From: Pyxidicoccus trucidator
GTDB lineage: Bacteria > Myxococcota > Myxococcia > Myxococcales > Myxococcaceae
Direction: 5' to 3'
Length of the DNA stretch: 64,000 nucleotides
NCBI RefSeq assembly: GCF_010894435.1
Contig: NZ_JAAIXZ010000012.1
Coordinates: 248,001 to 312,000, forward strand
Position 1 is the stretch's first letter. The number at the start of each line of letters is the position of its first letter. Under the pieces are notes generated by a model. That model did no database searches. It saw only the letters and a list, made by a program, of their open reading frames with translations, and had not been told where the DNA came from. A program made the translations under genes and the position numbers. Of this stretch, positions 25,521-33,518 are shown piece by piece.

Positions 25521-26975
25521 CTAGGGGACCCACTTGTAGACCATGCCCTGGGCATTGAGGCCCCAGACGGTGCCATCACCAGCCGCGGAGATGTTCCGCA
25601 GCGCGCCGGGAATCGGCTGCCAGGCAGCACCGGTCCACTTGAAGACCTGGTCCGAGCCGTTCAGGGCCCAGATGTTCTGGGCATTGCCCACCGTCACGAA
25701 GGTCATCCCCGCGGGGATGTTGTAGGCCCACTTCGTGCCGTCCCAGCGGAGGACGCGGTTGGCGTCCGGAGGGTTGGTGGCCCACAGCACGCCATCCGAG
25801 CCGACAGCGAGCTGACTGACGCAGCAGCCCTTCTTCTCCCAGGTGGAGCCGTTCAGCCAGAAGTGCGAGCCGCTATTGTCCAGGCCCCAGGCCGTGGTGG
25901 CGGTGATGGCGGCCACCTGCTTCATGCCGGTGGGGATGTTCCAGGTCCACTTGTTGTTGGCGACGTCCAGCTTCAGCACGCGCAGGGAGTCGGGAGGATT
26001 GGTGGCCCACACGGTGCCGTCGGCCGTGACGGAGAGGGTGCTGACGGTGCCGGCCTTCTTCTCCCAGGCCGAGCCGGTCCACCGCCAGGGGAAGCCGGCG
26101 GTATCCAGCCCCCAGATGGCGTTGGCGCTGCCCACCGAGACCTGCTTGAGCGTGGCGCCCGCGGGCCCCGCCACCAGCTCCCAGCGCGGAGTCGCCAGCG
26201 GCGCGGCCGGAGGGAAGAGGTCACTCCACTTCATGGTGATCTTCGCGTCCGACTGGCCGGCGAACACCACGTTCCTGCCGACGGAGTCCACGGTGATGGC
26301 ATACACGTAGCGGGAACCAGGCTTCTCCCACTGCGCCACGACCTTGCCCGTGGCGTCATAGGCGACGATGCCCATCGCCAGCCGGTTGTCGGTGTAGCTG
26401 AAGGCCCAGTACGTGTAGCCCCCCCACTTGATGACGGGGCACGTGGTGGCCGCGGCCCCCGTGCCCGGCCCCTGAGTGCACGTCACCTTCATGCCAGCGG
26501 GGACGGCGGGCGGCGCGTTCGCCGGGACCTGGACGACCACGGGGGGCGGGAACAGCGCGTCCCACGTCATGGAGATCTTCGCATCCGACTGGCCCGCGAA
26601 CGTCACGCTCTTGTTGGTGGCGTCCACGGTGATGGCGTACACGTAGCGGGCGCCGGGCTTCTCCCACTGCGCCACGACCTTGCCCGCCGAGTCATAGGCG
26701 ACGATGCCCATCGCCAGGCGGTTGTCGCTGAAGCTGAAGGCCCAGTAGGTGTAGCCGTACCACTTGAGTACGGGGCAGGTGGTGGCCGCGGCCCCGGTGC
26801 CCGGCCCCTGCGTGCACGTCACCTTCATCCCCGGAGGAATGGCGGGGGGAGCGTTCGCCGGTACCTGCGCGACCGCGGGCACCTGCTGCTGCGCCTCGGC
26901 TCGGGGGGCGCCCACGAGCAGCAGCAATCCGATGGCGAGCCCCGCGAGGCTCGTGGCTTTCGAGTGACTTCTCAT
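25521..26975 (-). CDS. Secreted tectonin-like beta-propeller protein with duplicated N-terminal domain
   Basis: A 484-residue exported protein (signal peptide ending near PRAEA). Two 112-residue repeats (about 36-147 and 148-259) are nearly identical, each with MKVTCTQGPGTGAAATTCP, WAFS, DNRLAMGIVAYD and FAGQSDAKI. The C-terminal 225 residues form tectonin-type propeller blades ('VSVGSANAIWGLD...W.W.GSAWEKK'). Tectonins are lectin-like and bind sugars or lipopolysaccharide. Cell-surface or prey recognition is an inference. ATG 26975 begins the signal peptide. Confidence 0.83.
   Translation of the reverse strand: MRSHSKATSLAGLAIGLLLLVGAPRAEAQQQVPAVAQVPANAPPAIPPGMKVTCTQGPGTGAAATTCPVLKWYGYTYWAFSFSDNRLAMGIVAYDSAGKVVAQWEKPGARYVYAITVDATNKSVTFAGQSDAKISMTWDALFPPPVVVQVPANAPPAVPAGMKVTCTQGPGTGAAATTCPVIKWGGYTYWAFSYTDNRLAMGIVAYDATGKVVAQWEKPGSRYVYAITVDSVGRNVVFAGQSDAKITMKWSDLFPPAAPLATPRWELVAGPAGATLKQVSVGSANAIWGLDTAGFPWRWTGSAWEKKAGTVSTLSVTADGTVWATNPPDSLRVLKLDVANNKWTWNIPTGMKQVAAITATTAWGLDNSGSHFWLNGSTWEKKGCCVSQLAVGSDGVLWATNPPDANRVLRWDGTKWAYNIPAGMTFVTVGNAQNIWALNGSDQVFKWTGAAWQPIPGALRNISAAGDGTVWGLNAQGMVYKWVP
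26199..26870 (-). repeat. Intragenic 336-bp tandem duplication
   Basis: The two 112-codon units (26870-26535 and 26534-26199) encode nearly identical domains, differing mostly by conservative residues. This implies duplication within the tectonin-like gene and a possible source of length variation. Confidence 0.75.
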
Positions 26976-27078
26976 GTTCTTGGGTCCTCTGACGTTGGGG
27001 GTGTTCACGACGACGGCGCTGCTCAGAGCACGTCGCATGCCAACTCCCCCGGTGAGCGCCGCGAACTATGCTGGAGCC

Positions 27079-27900
27079 ATGACGGCGCACGAGCGATTCG
27101 AAGTCGAACGGGGGCAGACGCGCCTCGCGGGCGAACACGCGGGGCGCGGGCCAGCGCTGGTGTTCCTGCACGCGGGAGTGGCGGACCGGCGGATGTGGCG
27201 CGCCGAGCTCGCCGCCTTCGCTTCCACACACCACGCGCTCGCGTATGACCGGCGCGGCTTCGGAGAGAGCCACGGGGCACCCGCGCCCTTCAGCCATGTG
27301 GAGGACCTCGCCGCGGTGCTCGATGCGCTGGGCGAGCGCCAGGCGGTGCTCGTGGGCTGCTCCCAGGGCGGACGCGTGGCGCTCGACTTCACGCTCGCGC
27401 ATCCGGACCGGGTGCGGGGCCTCGTGCTCGTCGCGCCCGCGGTGAGTGGCGCACCTGCCCCCGCCGCGCCCGCGCCTTCCGTGGCGAGCCTCGCCGCGAG
27501 CATCGAGGAGGCGGAAGGCCGGGGGGATGTGGAGCGCGTCAATGCCCTGGAGGCCCGTCTGTGGCTGGACGGGCCGCAAGGTCCCGAGGGCCGGGTGGAC
27601 GGCGCGGCGCGTGCGCTCTTCCTGGAGATGAACGGCGTGGCGCTGCGCGCACCGTCCCCCGGCGCGGAGCGGGAGCCCCCACCCGCGCTGCCGAGGCTCG
27701 GCGAGCTGCGCGTGCCGACGCGGGTGGTGTACGGGGACCTGGACCTGCCGCACCTTCAGGAGCGCTGCGCACTGCTCGCGCGCGGCATCCCCGGCGCGGA
27801 CCTGCGCGTGATGCCGGGCTGTGCGCACCTGCCCAACCTCGAGCAGCCCCGCGCCTTCGAGACGCTGGTGCGCGAGCTGCTCGAGCGACTGGACGGCTGA
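27079..27900 (+). CDS. Alpha/beta-fold hydrolase
   Basis: A 273-residue cytoplasmic hydrolase with LVFLHAGVADRRMW, a nucleophile in VGCSQGGRVALDF, Asp in YGDLDLPH and His in GCAHLPNLEQP. The triad is complete. Substrate unknown; the family includes esterases, dehalogenases and lactonases. ATG at 27079 with CTGGAG just upstream; the in-frame extension from 26974 overlaps the divergent tectonin-like start and is unlikely. A strong hairpin follows the stop. Confidence 0.84.
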   Translation: MTAHERFEVERGQTRLAGEHAGRGPALVFLHAGVADRRMWRAELAAFASTHHALAYDRRGFGESHGAPAPFSHVEDLAAVLDALGERQAVLVGCSQGGRVALDFTLAHPDRVRGLVLVAPAVSGAPAPAAPAPSVASLAASIEEAEGRGDVERVNALEARLWLDGPQGPEGRVDGAARALFLEMNGVALRAPSPGAEREPPPALPRLGELRVPTRVVYGDLDLPHLQERCALLARGIPGADLRVMPGCAHLPNLEQPRAFETLVRELLERLDG

Positions 27901-27926
27901 GGAGGCCCCCGGGTGGAAAGACGGCA

Positions 27927-27954
27927 CGCGGCGCGAGTGCTCCCTCGCGCCGCG
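27927..27954. terminator. Bidirectional terminator hairpin
   Basis: Perfect 11-bp arms (CGCGGCGCGAG and CTCGCGCCGCG) around a 6-nt loop lie between the convergent hydrolase (stop 27900) and lipoprotein (stop 27993) genes. Confidence 0.65.
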
Positions 27955-27992
27955 ATTCCCCGGCTACAGGCCCAAGGGTTGATGGCGCGCGG

Positions 27993-28445
27993 TCAGAGCT
28001 TCACGCAGGTCTTCCTATCCGCGCTCTGCGCCCAGCCACTGTAGGGGTTCGGGCGCGCGGTACACCGGCTGTAACCGTTGAAGGTGGAGCCGCTCAGGAA
28101 CGGAGGGCCCACCGTTCCGCCGGTCAGGAGCGGATCGTTCTCGCCCAGGATGCCGTCCTTACAGAACATCGCAAGGTCGAGCCCGCCATTGGGGAAGTCA
28201 TTGCAGTCGGAGGGACACGACACCGGGTAGATCGTCTTGCTGGAACCGCTGGCGATGACATACCCATCACCGAGCACACAGCTCGCCGCCAGCGAGCCCG
28301 TAGCGGACTCCACCGGCGTGGAGCCCCCCTTGTCGCCAGTCGGAGTGGCATCCCCCTGGGCGTCGCCGCCGCAGCCGAGCAACGCCATCGCACCGGCCAA
28401 GACTGCTCCCACCAACGAAGGCTTCAAGAACGCTTTGACGGACAA
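27993..28445 (-). CDS. Small cysteine-containing lipoprotein
   Basis: A protein of about 150 residues. Its N-terminal signal is a Lys-containing n-region followed by a hydrophobic stretch ending in lipobox LLGC. The mature part has several Cys (for example PVSCPSDCNDF, MFCKDG, SRCTARP, KTCVKL) that may form disulfides. No family is recognised. The start is uncertain: TTG at 28445 has GGAG 7 nt upstream, whereas GTG at 28460 has no binding site but is also in frame. Codon bias is somewhat weaker than that of neighbours. Confidence 0.65.
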   Translation of the reverse strand: MSVKAFLKPSLVGAVLAGAMALLGCGGDAQGDATPTGDKGGSTPVESATGSLAASCVLGDGYVIASGSSKTIYPVSCPSDCNDFPNGGLDLAMFCKDGILGENDPLLTGGTVGPPFLSGSTFNGYSRCTARPNPYSGWAQSADRKTCVKL

Positions 28446-28540
28446 GTCGATGCTCCACACGTAGAGGGGACTGCTGCGCTGGCCGCGAGCTGGCGGCCAT
28501 GAAGCATCCTGTGCAGCACGTCTGACACGCTCATCGGCGG

Positions 28541-29476
28541 CTATTCGAGGATGAAGTCCCGTGGCCGCAGCGGCTCGGGCTGTGGCTCGCCCAGCGCTTC
28601 GAGCAGATTCATCTCGGCCGTGCGGGCAAGCGCGAGCAGGGGCAGGTCATTGGGGGCATCCCCGAAGGGCTCCTCCAACTCGTCGCTCAACCGGTCGAGC
28701 CCGAAGAAGGTGTAGGCGATCATCGCCGAGAGCACCGGCGTGAACCAACCCACGGCTTCGGCGAGCCCGAAGGGAAGCAGCAGGCAGAAGAGGTACGCGG
28801 TGCGGTGGAGAAGCACCGTGTACGCGAAGGGCACGGGGGTGAAGCGGATGCGCTCGCAGGCGCACAGCACGCCCATCAGCGCATGCACCCGCTCGCTCAG
28901 CGTGCTCCAGGGGATGTCGGAGAGCCGGCCCTGCCGCCGCAACGCGGCCAGCTCCTCGGCGTGCCCGCGCAGCAGGGCATTCGGCCGGTTTGCACTGGCC
29001 AGCACGCGCGAGCGCTCCGGCTCCGGGACGAAGCGGGAGATATCCTCCCCGGCATCGTGCCCCCGCAGGTGCGCGGCGAGCGCGTGCGCGAAGGCGATGT
29101 TCCGGTGCACGAGCCGCCGCGCCACCTGTTGCCCTGCCAGGGGCAGCTCGGTGCGGCCGTCGTCCAGCAGGGTGATGGCCTCGTGCGAGAACGTGCGCAG
29201 CTCGATGAGGAGTGCGCCCCAGACCTTGCGAGCTTCCCACCAGCGCTCGTAGGAGGCGTTGTTCCGGAAGCCGAGGAAGATGGAGAGTGCGATGCCCAGC
29301 AACGACAGGGGCGCGGGTGAGGCGACCAGCGGGCGCATGCCGCTCTGCCTGAAGCCCCAGACGACGAGGCAGGACAGCACCGCGATGCCCAGGACGTGAG
29401 GCAGGACGCGCGGCAGGATGGTGCCGCGCACGACGAAGAGGAGTCGGAGAGGGCTGGGACGGGGACGGACAATCAC
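28541..29476 (-). CDS. Bestrophin-family anion channel-like protein
   Basis: A 311-residue membrane protein of the bestrophin/RFP-TM family. The conserved N-terminus reads MIVRPRPSPLRLLFVVRGTI, followed by hydrophobic segments and the SIFLGFRNNASYERWWEARKVWG signature of bacterial bestrophins; FGLAEAVGW and YTFFGLD occur later. Bacterial members are pentameric, mainly cation- or anion-conducting channels. The start is GTG 29476, preceded by GGAGG with 9-nt spacing; an ATG-like codon at 29536 gives an unconserved extension. Confidence 0.87.
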   Translation of the reverse strand: MIVRPRPSPLRLLFVVRGTILPRVLPHVLGIAVLSCLVVWGFRQSGMRPLVASPAPLSLLGIALSIFLGFRNNASYERWWEARKVWGALLIELRTFSHEAITLLDDGRTELPLAGQQVARRLVHRNIAFAHALAAHLRGHDAGEDISRFVPEPERSRVLASANRPNALLRGHAEELAALRRQGRLSDIPWSTLSERVHALMGVLCACERIRFTPVPFAYTVLLHRTAYLFCLLLPFGLAEAVGWFTPVLSAMIAYTFFGLDRLSDELEEPFGDAPNDLPLLALARTAEMNLLEALGEPQPEPLRPRDFILE

Positions 29477-29773
29477 GGTCCGCGCCCTCCTGCTCCAATT
29501 CCCCGGTGGCCGCAAGGACACTGCGCCCCGGTCCATTCAGGAAGCGAAGCGCCGCGTGGGCTGGAGCTCAATACACCGGGCCCGTTGCCCGGCCCGTGAC
29601 ACTTCGGTCGGAGTGCATCAGCGGCCCGATTCCCGGCCCTGGGAGCGGACGTAGCGCCAAGCCACTTTCGTCGCTCCGGGAGCTCGCTTATGACGGGTCT
29701 GCCTCGTCCATGAGGATGTGGGCGTCATGCCCACGCCACGACAACCGGGTCCAGCACCCGGCAGGAGAACGAA
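29477..29773. other. Divergent intergenic region (297 nt)
   Basis: It must hold the promoters of the bestrophin-like gene (minus) and the PH-domain gene (plus). The only structure seen is a small inverted repeat, GTGGGC-GTCAT-GCCCAC (29718-29734), 40 nt before the PH-domain start. No gene, repeat or RNA feature is recognised. Confidence 0.4.
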
Positions 29774-30388
29774 ATGTTTGGGAAGCTCGCCGCGGATGCC
29801 CTCGGTCTCAGCGACATCGGCTCCGTCATCGCTCCGGCGGATTACGACAAGGTGGACTCCGACGACTACGTGATGCACGAGGACCAGGAGAAGATCTTCT
29901 TCCTCATCAAGTCCAAGTCCGACGAGTACTGCTTCACCAACAAGGCGCTCATCCACCTGGACGGCACCAGCGCCGCCAGCAAGAAGCGCATGCTGCGCCG
30001 CTACAGCTACAGCACCCATCCGGTCTCGAATGTGATGCTGGAGACGGCCGGCAACATGGACATGGACGTGGAGATCAAGTTCCACCTTGGCAACAAGGAC
30101 TTCTCCATCGACGTGCACAAGAAGCAGCTGGAGCAGGTGAAGGACCTCTACAAGGCGCTGTTCCGCATCTCCGAGCTGATTCGGGAGAATGAAGTCATGC
30201 TCGGCCACGCCAAGGCCAGCGTCGAGGTCGCCTCGTCCACGCTCGGTCGCGGTCAGGCGGGCGCCACGCCCACGGTGGAGGCGTTCAAGGAGCTCAACCA
30301 GGCCGCCTTCGCCTGGCTCAGCGGCGCGCAGCAGAAGTACCACGTGAAGGACTTCGGCTCCGTGTTCGAGCGCTACATCAAGGCCTGA
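29774..30388 (+). CDS. Bacterial PH-domain protein (YvbH-like)
   Basis: A 204-residue protein. Residues 1-130 match the bacterial pleckstrin-homology/YvbH type (SDIGSVIAPADYDKVDSDDYVMHEDQEKIF, YCFTNKALIHLDGTSAASKKRMLRRY). A helical tail (VHKKQLEQVKDLYKALFRISELI...) is probably an oligomerisation segment. The family forms ring-like oligomers of unclear function and is often stress-related. AGGAGAAC precedes the ATG. It has no operon partner. Confidence 0.82.
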   Translation: MFGKLAADALGLSDIGSVIAPADYDKVDSDDYVMHEDQEKIFFLIKSKSDEYCFTNKALIHLDGTSAASKKRMLRRYSYSTHPVSNVMLETAGNMDMDVEIKFHLGNKDFSIDVHKKQLEQVKDLYKALFRISELIRENEVMLGHAKASVEVASSTLGRGQAGATPTVEAFKELNQAAFAWLSGAQQKYHVKDFGSVFERYIKA

Positions 30389-30597
30389 GCCGGTCGGGGT
30401 TGACTCCAGCGCAGACCGCCAGAGGGGACGGAGCGCCGTCAAACGCGCCCGTCCCTTCCGACTGGCGAGCAGGCAGGCCCCTGGTGGTTCTCCAGGAGGG
30501 ACTCCCGCGCGCGAGCCGGCGGAGCCCGCGCCCGCCTCACCCCTTCGGGTAGCGCTCGAGGCTTCCGGGGCGACGCGCCTCGGGGTAGAGGGCACCC

Positions 30598-31191
30598 ATG
30601 CCATTGACGATGTTGCTGCTCCTCGCGCTGGGCCTGGCCATGGACGCCACGGCCGTCTCCATCGCGAGTGCGCTCGCGGCCCCGCGCGTCCGGGTACGTG
30701 ACGCCCTCCTCGTCGCTTCACTCTTCGGCCTCTTCCAGGCGGGCATGCCCGTCATCGGCTGGGCCGTGGGGGCGCAGTTCGCGGATGCCATCGCGGCCTG
30801 GGACCACTGGCTGGCCTTCGTGCTCCTCGCGGGCATCGGGGGCAAGATGCTGCATGAGGCCTATACCCACCGCCACCTGGGGACGGGCGCCGCACCGAAG
30901 GCGGGCGAGGCGCCCGTCGCGAGCGACCCGTTCCACCCGGCGCGGCTCACCGTCATGGCGCTGGCCACCAGCATCGACGCGCTGGCGGCGGGGGTGACGC
31001 TCCCAGCGCTCAACGTCCACATCGCGATGGCAGCGGCCATCATTGGCGGGGTGACGCTCGTCCTGTGCCTGCTGGGCATGAGCGTTGCGCGACGGTTCGG
31101 TGAGTCGCTCGAGGGCAAGCTCGACGTCGTCGGAGGCATCGTCCTCATCGGGCTCGGCTTCAAGACGCTCCTGGAGCACCTCCTCGCCTGA
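30598..31191 (+). CDS. mntP: Manganese efflux pump MntP
   Basis: A 197-residue, six-helix inner-membrane protein. Two inverted halves each carry the family motif with an essential Asp: LAMDATAVS (Asp16) and ATSIDALAAGVTLP. It exports Mn(II), preventing toxicity. The start at 30598 is an ATG directly before the first membrane helix. The 209-nt upstream gap shows no convincing Mn riboswitch. An nhaR-type regulator follows 82 nt downstream on the same strand. Confidence 0.92.
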   Translation: MPLTMLLLLALGLAMDATAVSIASALAAPRVRVRDALLVASLFGLFQAGMPVIGWAVGAQFADAIAAWDHWLAFVLLAGIGGKMLHEAYTHRHLGTGAAPKAGEAPVASDPFHPARLTVMALATSIDALAAGVTLPALNVHIAMAAAIIGGVTLVLCLLGMSVARRFGESLEGKLDVVGGIVLIGLGFKTLLEHLLA

Positions 31192-31273
31192 GCGCGGCGG
31201 CCCACGAGCGGACGCGGCCGGAGCTGGCAATCCCGGTGCCGCCCTCCGCGGGTTCGACATAGGGTCGTCCACC

Positions 31274-32182
31274 GTGGACTGGCTCAACTACCATCACCTC
31301 TACTACTTCTGGGTCGTCGCGAAGGAAGGGAGCATCGTCGCCGCGAGCAAGAAGCTTCGCCTGGCGCACCCGACCATCAGCGGCCAGATTCGCAGGCTCG
31401 AAGAGGTGCTGGGCGAGAAGCTGTTCGCGCACAGCGGGCGGAACCTGGTGCTCACCGAGGCCGGTCGCGTCGCGCTCCGTTACGCAGAGGCCATCTTCAC
31501 CCTGGGCGGTGAGTTCCTCGACACCATCAAGGGACGGGCCTCCGGAGAGAGGCCGCTGCGCCTGGTGGTGGGGGTCGCGGATGTGCTCCCCCCGTCCCTC
31601 GTGCGGCGGTTCCTCGAACCCGCCCTGCGCTCCGCCCAGCCCGTCCGCCTGGTCTGCCGCGCCGACAAGTCCGTGGTGGAGTTCATCGCGGAGATGGCGG
31701 TCCACACCGTCGACCTGGTCATCGCCGACGGGCCCGCGGGGCCCAACCCGGTCCGGGTCTTCAACCATCTGCTCGGCGAGTGCGGCACGACCTTCTTCGC
31801 CGCCCCGAAGCTCGCCGCCGCGACGCGCCGCAAGTTCCCGCGCTCCCTGGATGGGACGCCCTTCCTGCTCCCGGGCGCACCTTCCGCCGTGCGGCGTGCC
31901 CTGGACCAGTGGTTCGAGTCCCAGGACATCCACCCGCGGATCGTCGCGGAGTTCGACGACAGCGCCCTGATGAAGGACTTCGGCAGGCAGGGGATGGGCG
32001 TCTTCGCGGCCCCGACGGTCATCGAAGCCGAGGTCATGCTGGACCATGGAGTGCGGGTGGTGGGCCGGGCGGAAGCCATCCGCCAGCAGTTCTATGCCAT
32101 CTCCTCCGAGAGGAAGATTCGTCACCCCTCGGTGGTCGCCATCTTCGAGGCCGCGCGGCAGGAAATCTTCGCCACGAAATGA
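31274..32182 (+). CDS. nhaR: NhaR-type LysR-family transcriptional activator
   Basis: A 302-residue LysR regulator. The N-terminus, (M)DWLNYHHLYYFWVVAKEGS, is the characteristic NhaR start, and the helix-turn-helix (KLRLAHPTISGQIRRLEEVLGEKLF) follows. NhaR activates Na+/H+ antiporter and stress genes in enterobacteria; the target here is unknown. The start is a GTG at 31274, chosen because it matches the family N-terminus exactly. A CPA2 antiporter is encoded about 9.5 kb away but not linked. Confidence 0.87.
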   Translation: MDWLNYHHLYYFWVVAKEGSIVAASKKLRLAHPTISGQIRRLEEVLGEKLFAHSGRNLVLTEAGRVALRYAEAIFTLGGEFLDTIKGRASGERPLRLVVGVADVLPPSLVRRFLEPALRSAQPVRLVCRADKSVVEFIAEMAVHTVDLVIADGPAGPNPVRVFNHLLGECGTTFFAAPKLAAATRRKFPRSLDGTPFLLPGAPSAVRRALDQWFESQDIHPRIVAEFDDSALMKDFGRQGMGVFAAPTVIEAEVMLDHGVRVVGRAEAIRQQFYAISSERKIRHPSVVAIFEAARQEIFATK

Positions 32183-32185
32183 CGA

Positions 32186-32208
32186 AGTCCCCAGCAGAGC
32201 CGGGGACT
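32186..32208. terminator. Bidirectional hairpin
   Basis: AGTCCCC and GGGGACT arms (32186-32192, 32202-32208) with a 9-nt loop lie between the convergent nhaR and ice-binding-like genes. Confidence 0.6.
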
Positions 32209-32228
32209 CCGAGGGGTGCTCCGCTCCG

Positions 32229-33377
32229 TTACGGGGCCGGCTGGACGACGGTGCTGCCGTCGAGGGTGACCGCCGTCTGTGCCAGCAGCCTGCCGTTGAC
32301 CGAAGCGCCCGTCCTCAGCTTGATGGACGTCTGGCTCAGGATGATTCCCTCCAGGTGCGCCGTCGTGCCGAGGTCCACCTGACCGCTGACCTGCCAGAAG
32401 ATGTTCTTGGGCAGTGCGCCACCCGCCAGGACGATGTCCGTGCCGCTGCTCAGGGTCAGGTCCTGGGCAATCTGGAAGATCCACACGTCCGTCGCACTGC
32501 CGGTGAGCGTCAGGTCCGTCGGGATGAGGACCGCCGTCCCCCACTTGTAGACACCCGGGGAGAGCGTCATCCCACCGAGGTTTCCCGTGCCCAGCTCCGT
32601 GAAGTCGGGAGCGCGCCCCGAGGCACTCGTGAAGGCCAATTCCATGTCACCGACCGCGGTGGTCAGGTTGGACGGAGTGGGTGAAGCGTAGTCCGCCGCG
32701 TACACCTTCCCCGTCACCTGAGGGGAGGTCGAGAACACGTTGGTGGAGTCCGAGGTCAGCGAGAAGCCGGTGATGTAGCTGGCGGCAGCGGGGCTGACCG
32801 CGAGGTTGCCCGTGATGGCCGAGGTCGGCACCGTGGAGATGCCGCTCTTCGCGAGGATGACATAGTCACCCGCGGTCCCGAGATTCACGGGCGTCCCCGC
32901 CACCCGGGTGCTGCCCGTGGTGAAGCTCCAGATGTGCGGCGCCACGAGCGCGACACCCGAGGCGCTCCGGGCGCCGGAGGTGAGGGTCGCGGTGAACACG
33001 GTGTTGCTCGCGAGGTGGGCGGCGGGCCAGAACACCGCCTTCGCGTTGGCGTAGTGCACCGTCCCCTGGACCGGCTCCGCCGCCACCCCGGCGGTCAGGG
33101 TGAAGGTGGTCGGGGTGAGCGTGGCGCGGTCCATCGCCTCGCTGAAGGTCGCGCTGACGCTCTCGTTGACGGGGACGCCAGTGGCGGCCGCGAGCGGCGA
33201 GTTGGAGAGGAGGGTCGGCGTCGTCGCGCTGCCCGCGTCCGCCGTGCTCCCGGCGTCCGCCCGACTCCCCGCGTCCTCCGGGTCCCGCGGGTCCGAGTCA
33301 CCGCAGGCAGAGCCCACCAGGAGCAGGAGGAGCGTCGCGACAACCTTGAGCTGCTTTGCTTTTGACTTCGTTCTCAT
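32229..33377 (-). CDS. Ice-binding-like (DUF3494) lipoprotein with Ig-like domain
   Basis: A 382-residue exported lipoprotein (lipobox GSAC), followed by an Asp/Ala-rich linker. Residues of about 55-155 form a Big_5/Ig-like domain (LLSNSPLAAATGVPVNESVSATFSEAMD). The C-terminal 215 residues have the DUF3494 pattern: NLGTAGDYVILAKSGISTVPTSAITG, GVYKWGTAV, NIFWQVSGQVDLGT and GRLLAQTAVTLDGS. DUF3494 proteins include type-I ice-binding proteins; many in mesophiles bind other surfaces. Start ATG 33377 begins the lipoprotein signal; an ATG at 33398 is also in frame. The start codon lies in a hairpin. Confidence 0.85.
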   Translation of the reverse strand: MRTKSKAKQLKVVATLLLLLVGSACGDSDPRDPEDAGSRADAGSTADAGSATTPTLLSNSPLAAATGVPVNESVSATFSEAMDRATLTPTTFTLTAGVAAEPVQGTVHYANAKAVFWPAAHLASNTVFTATLTSGARSASGVALVAPHIWSFTTGSTRVAGTPVNLGTAGDYVILAKSGISTVPTSAITGNLAVSPAAASYITGFSLTSDSTNVFSTSPQVTGKVYAADYASPTPSNLTTAVGDMELAFTSASGRAPDFTELGTGNLGGMTLSPGVYKWGTAVLIPTDLTLTGSATDVWIFQIAQDLTLSSGTDIVLAGGALPKNIFWQVSGQVDLGTTAHLEGIILSQTSIKLRTGASVNGRLLAQTAVTLDGSTVVQPAP

Positions 33378-33399
33378 GGGGCCAGTGATGCGCCCCATG
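33375..33399 (-). promoter_or_regulatory. RNA hairpin covering the ice-binding-like start codon
   Basis: Arms CATGGGGC and GCCCCATG are perfectly complementary around a 9-nt loop. The ATG at 33377 is inside the 3' arm, and no clear Shine-Dalgarno is seen. The structure could limit translation. Confidence 0.45.
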
Positions 33400-33402
33400 C
33401 AA

Positions 33403-33416
33403 TTCTTTTAAAAGAA
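33403..33416. promoter_or_regulatory. AT-rich perfect palindrome TTCTTTTAAAAGAA
   Basis: A 14-bp perfect palindrome 26 bp before the ice-binding-like start, AT-rich in a GC-rich chromosome. It is a candidate operator or promoter core. Confidence 0.5.
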
Positions 33417-33433
33417 GGAACTTTCGCCTGCAT

Positions 33434-33452
33434 CTGACGGTTTTTCCGTCAG
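33434..33452. terminator. Hairpin CTGACGG-TTTTT-CCGTCAG
   Basis: Perfect 7-bp stem with a T5 loop, about 67 nt past the stop of the hybrid kinase (minus strand). It may terminate that gene or be an operator for the next. Confidence 0.45.
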
Positions 33453-33518
33453 TGGCCCTGGCACGGCGACGGCGGTGAGCCAGTGCAGCGGCGTGTGCGC
33501 GACGAGGACGGCCAGGAC

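Noticed and set aside
29718..29734. Operator before the PH-domain gene
   Set aside because: Only 6-bp GC-rich arms; such repeats are expected often by chance at this base composition.
30389..30597. Mn riboswitch (yybP-ykoY) before mntP
   Set aside because: The leader contains CCCCTTCGGGTAG-like pieces, but the conserved internal loops and paired stems of the family cannot be found. A covariance-model search would decide.
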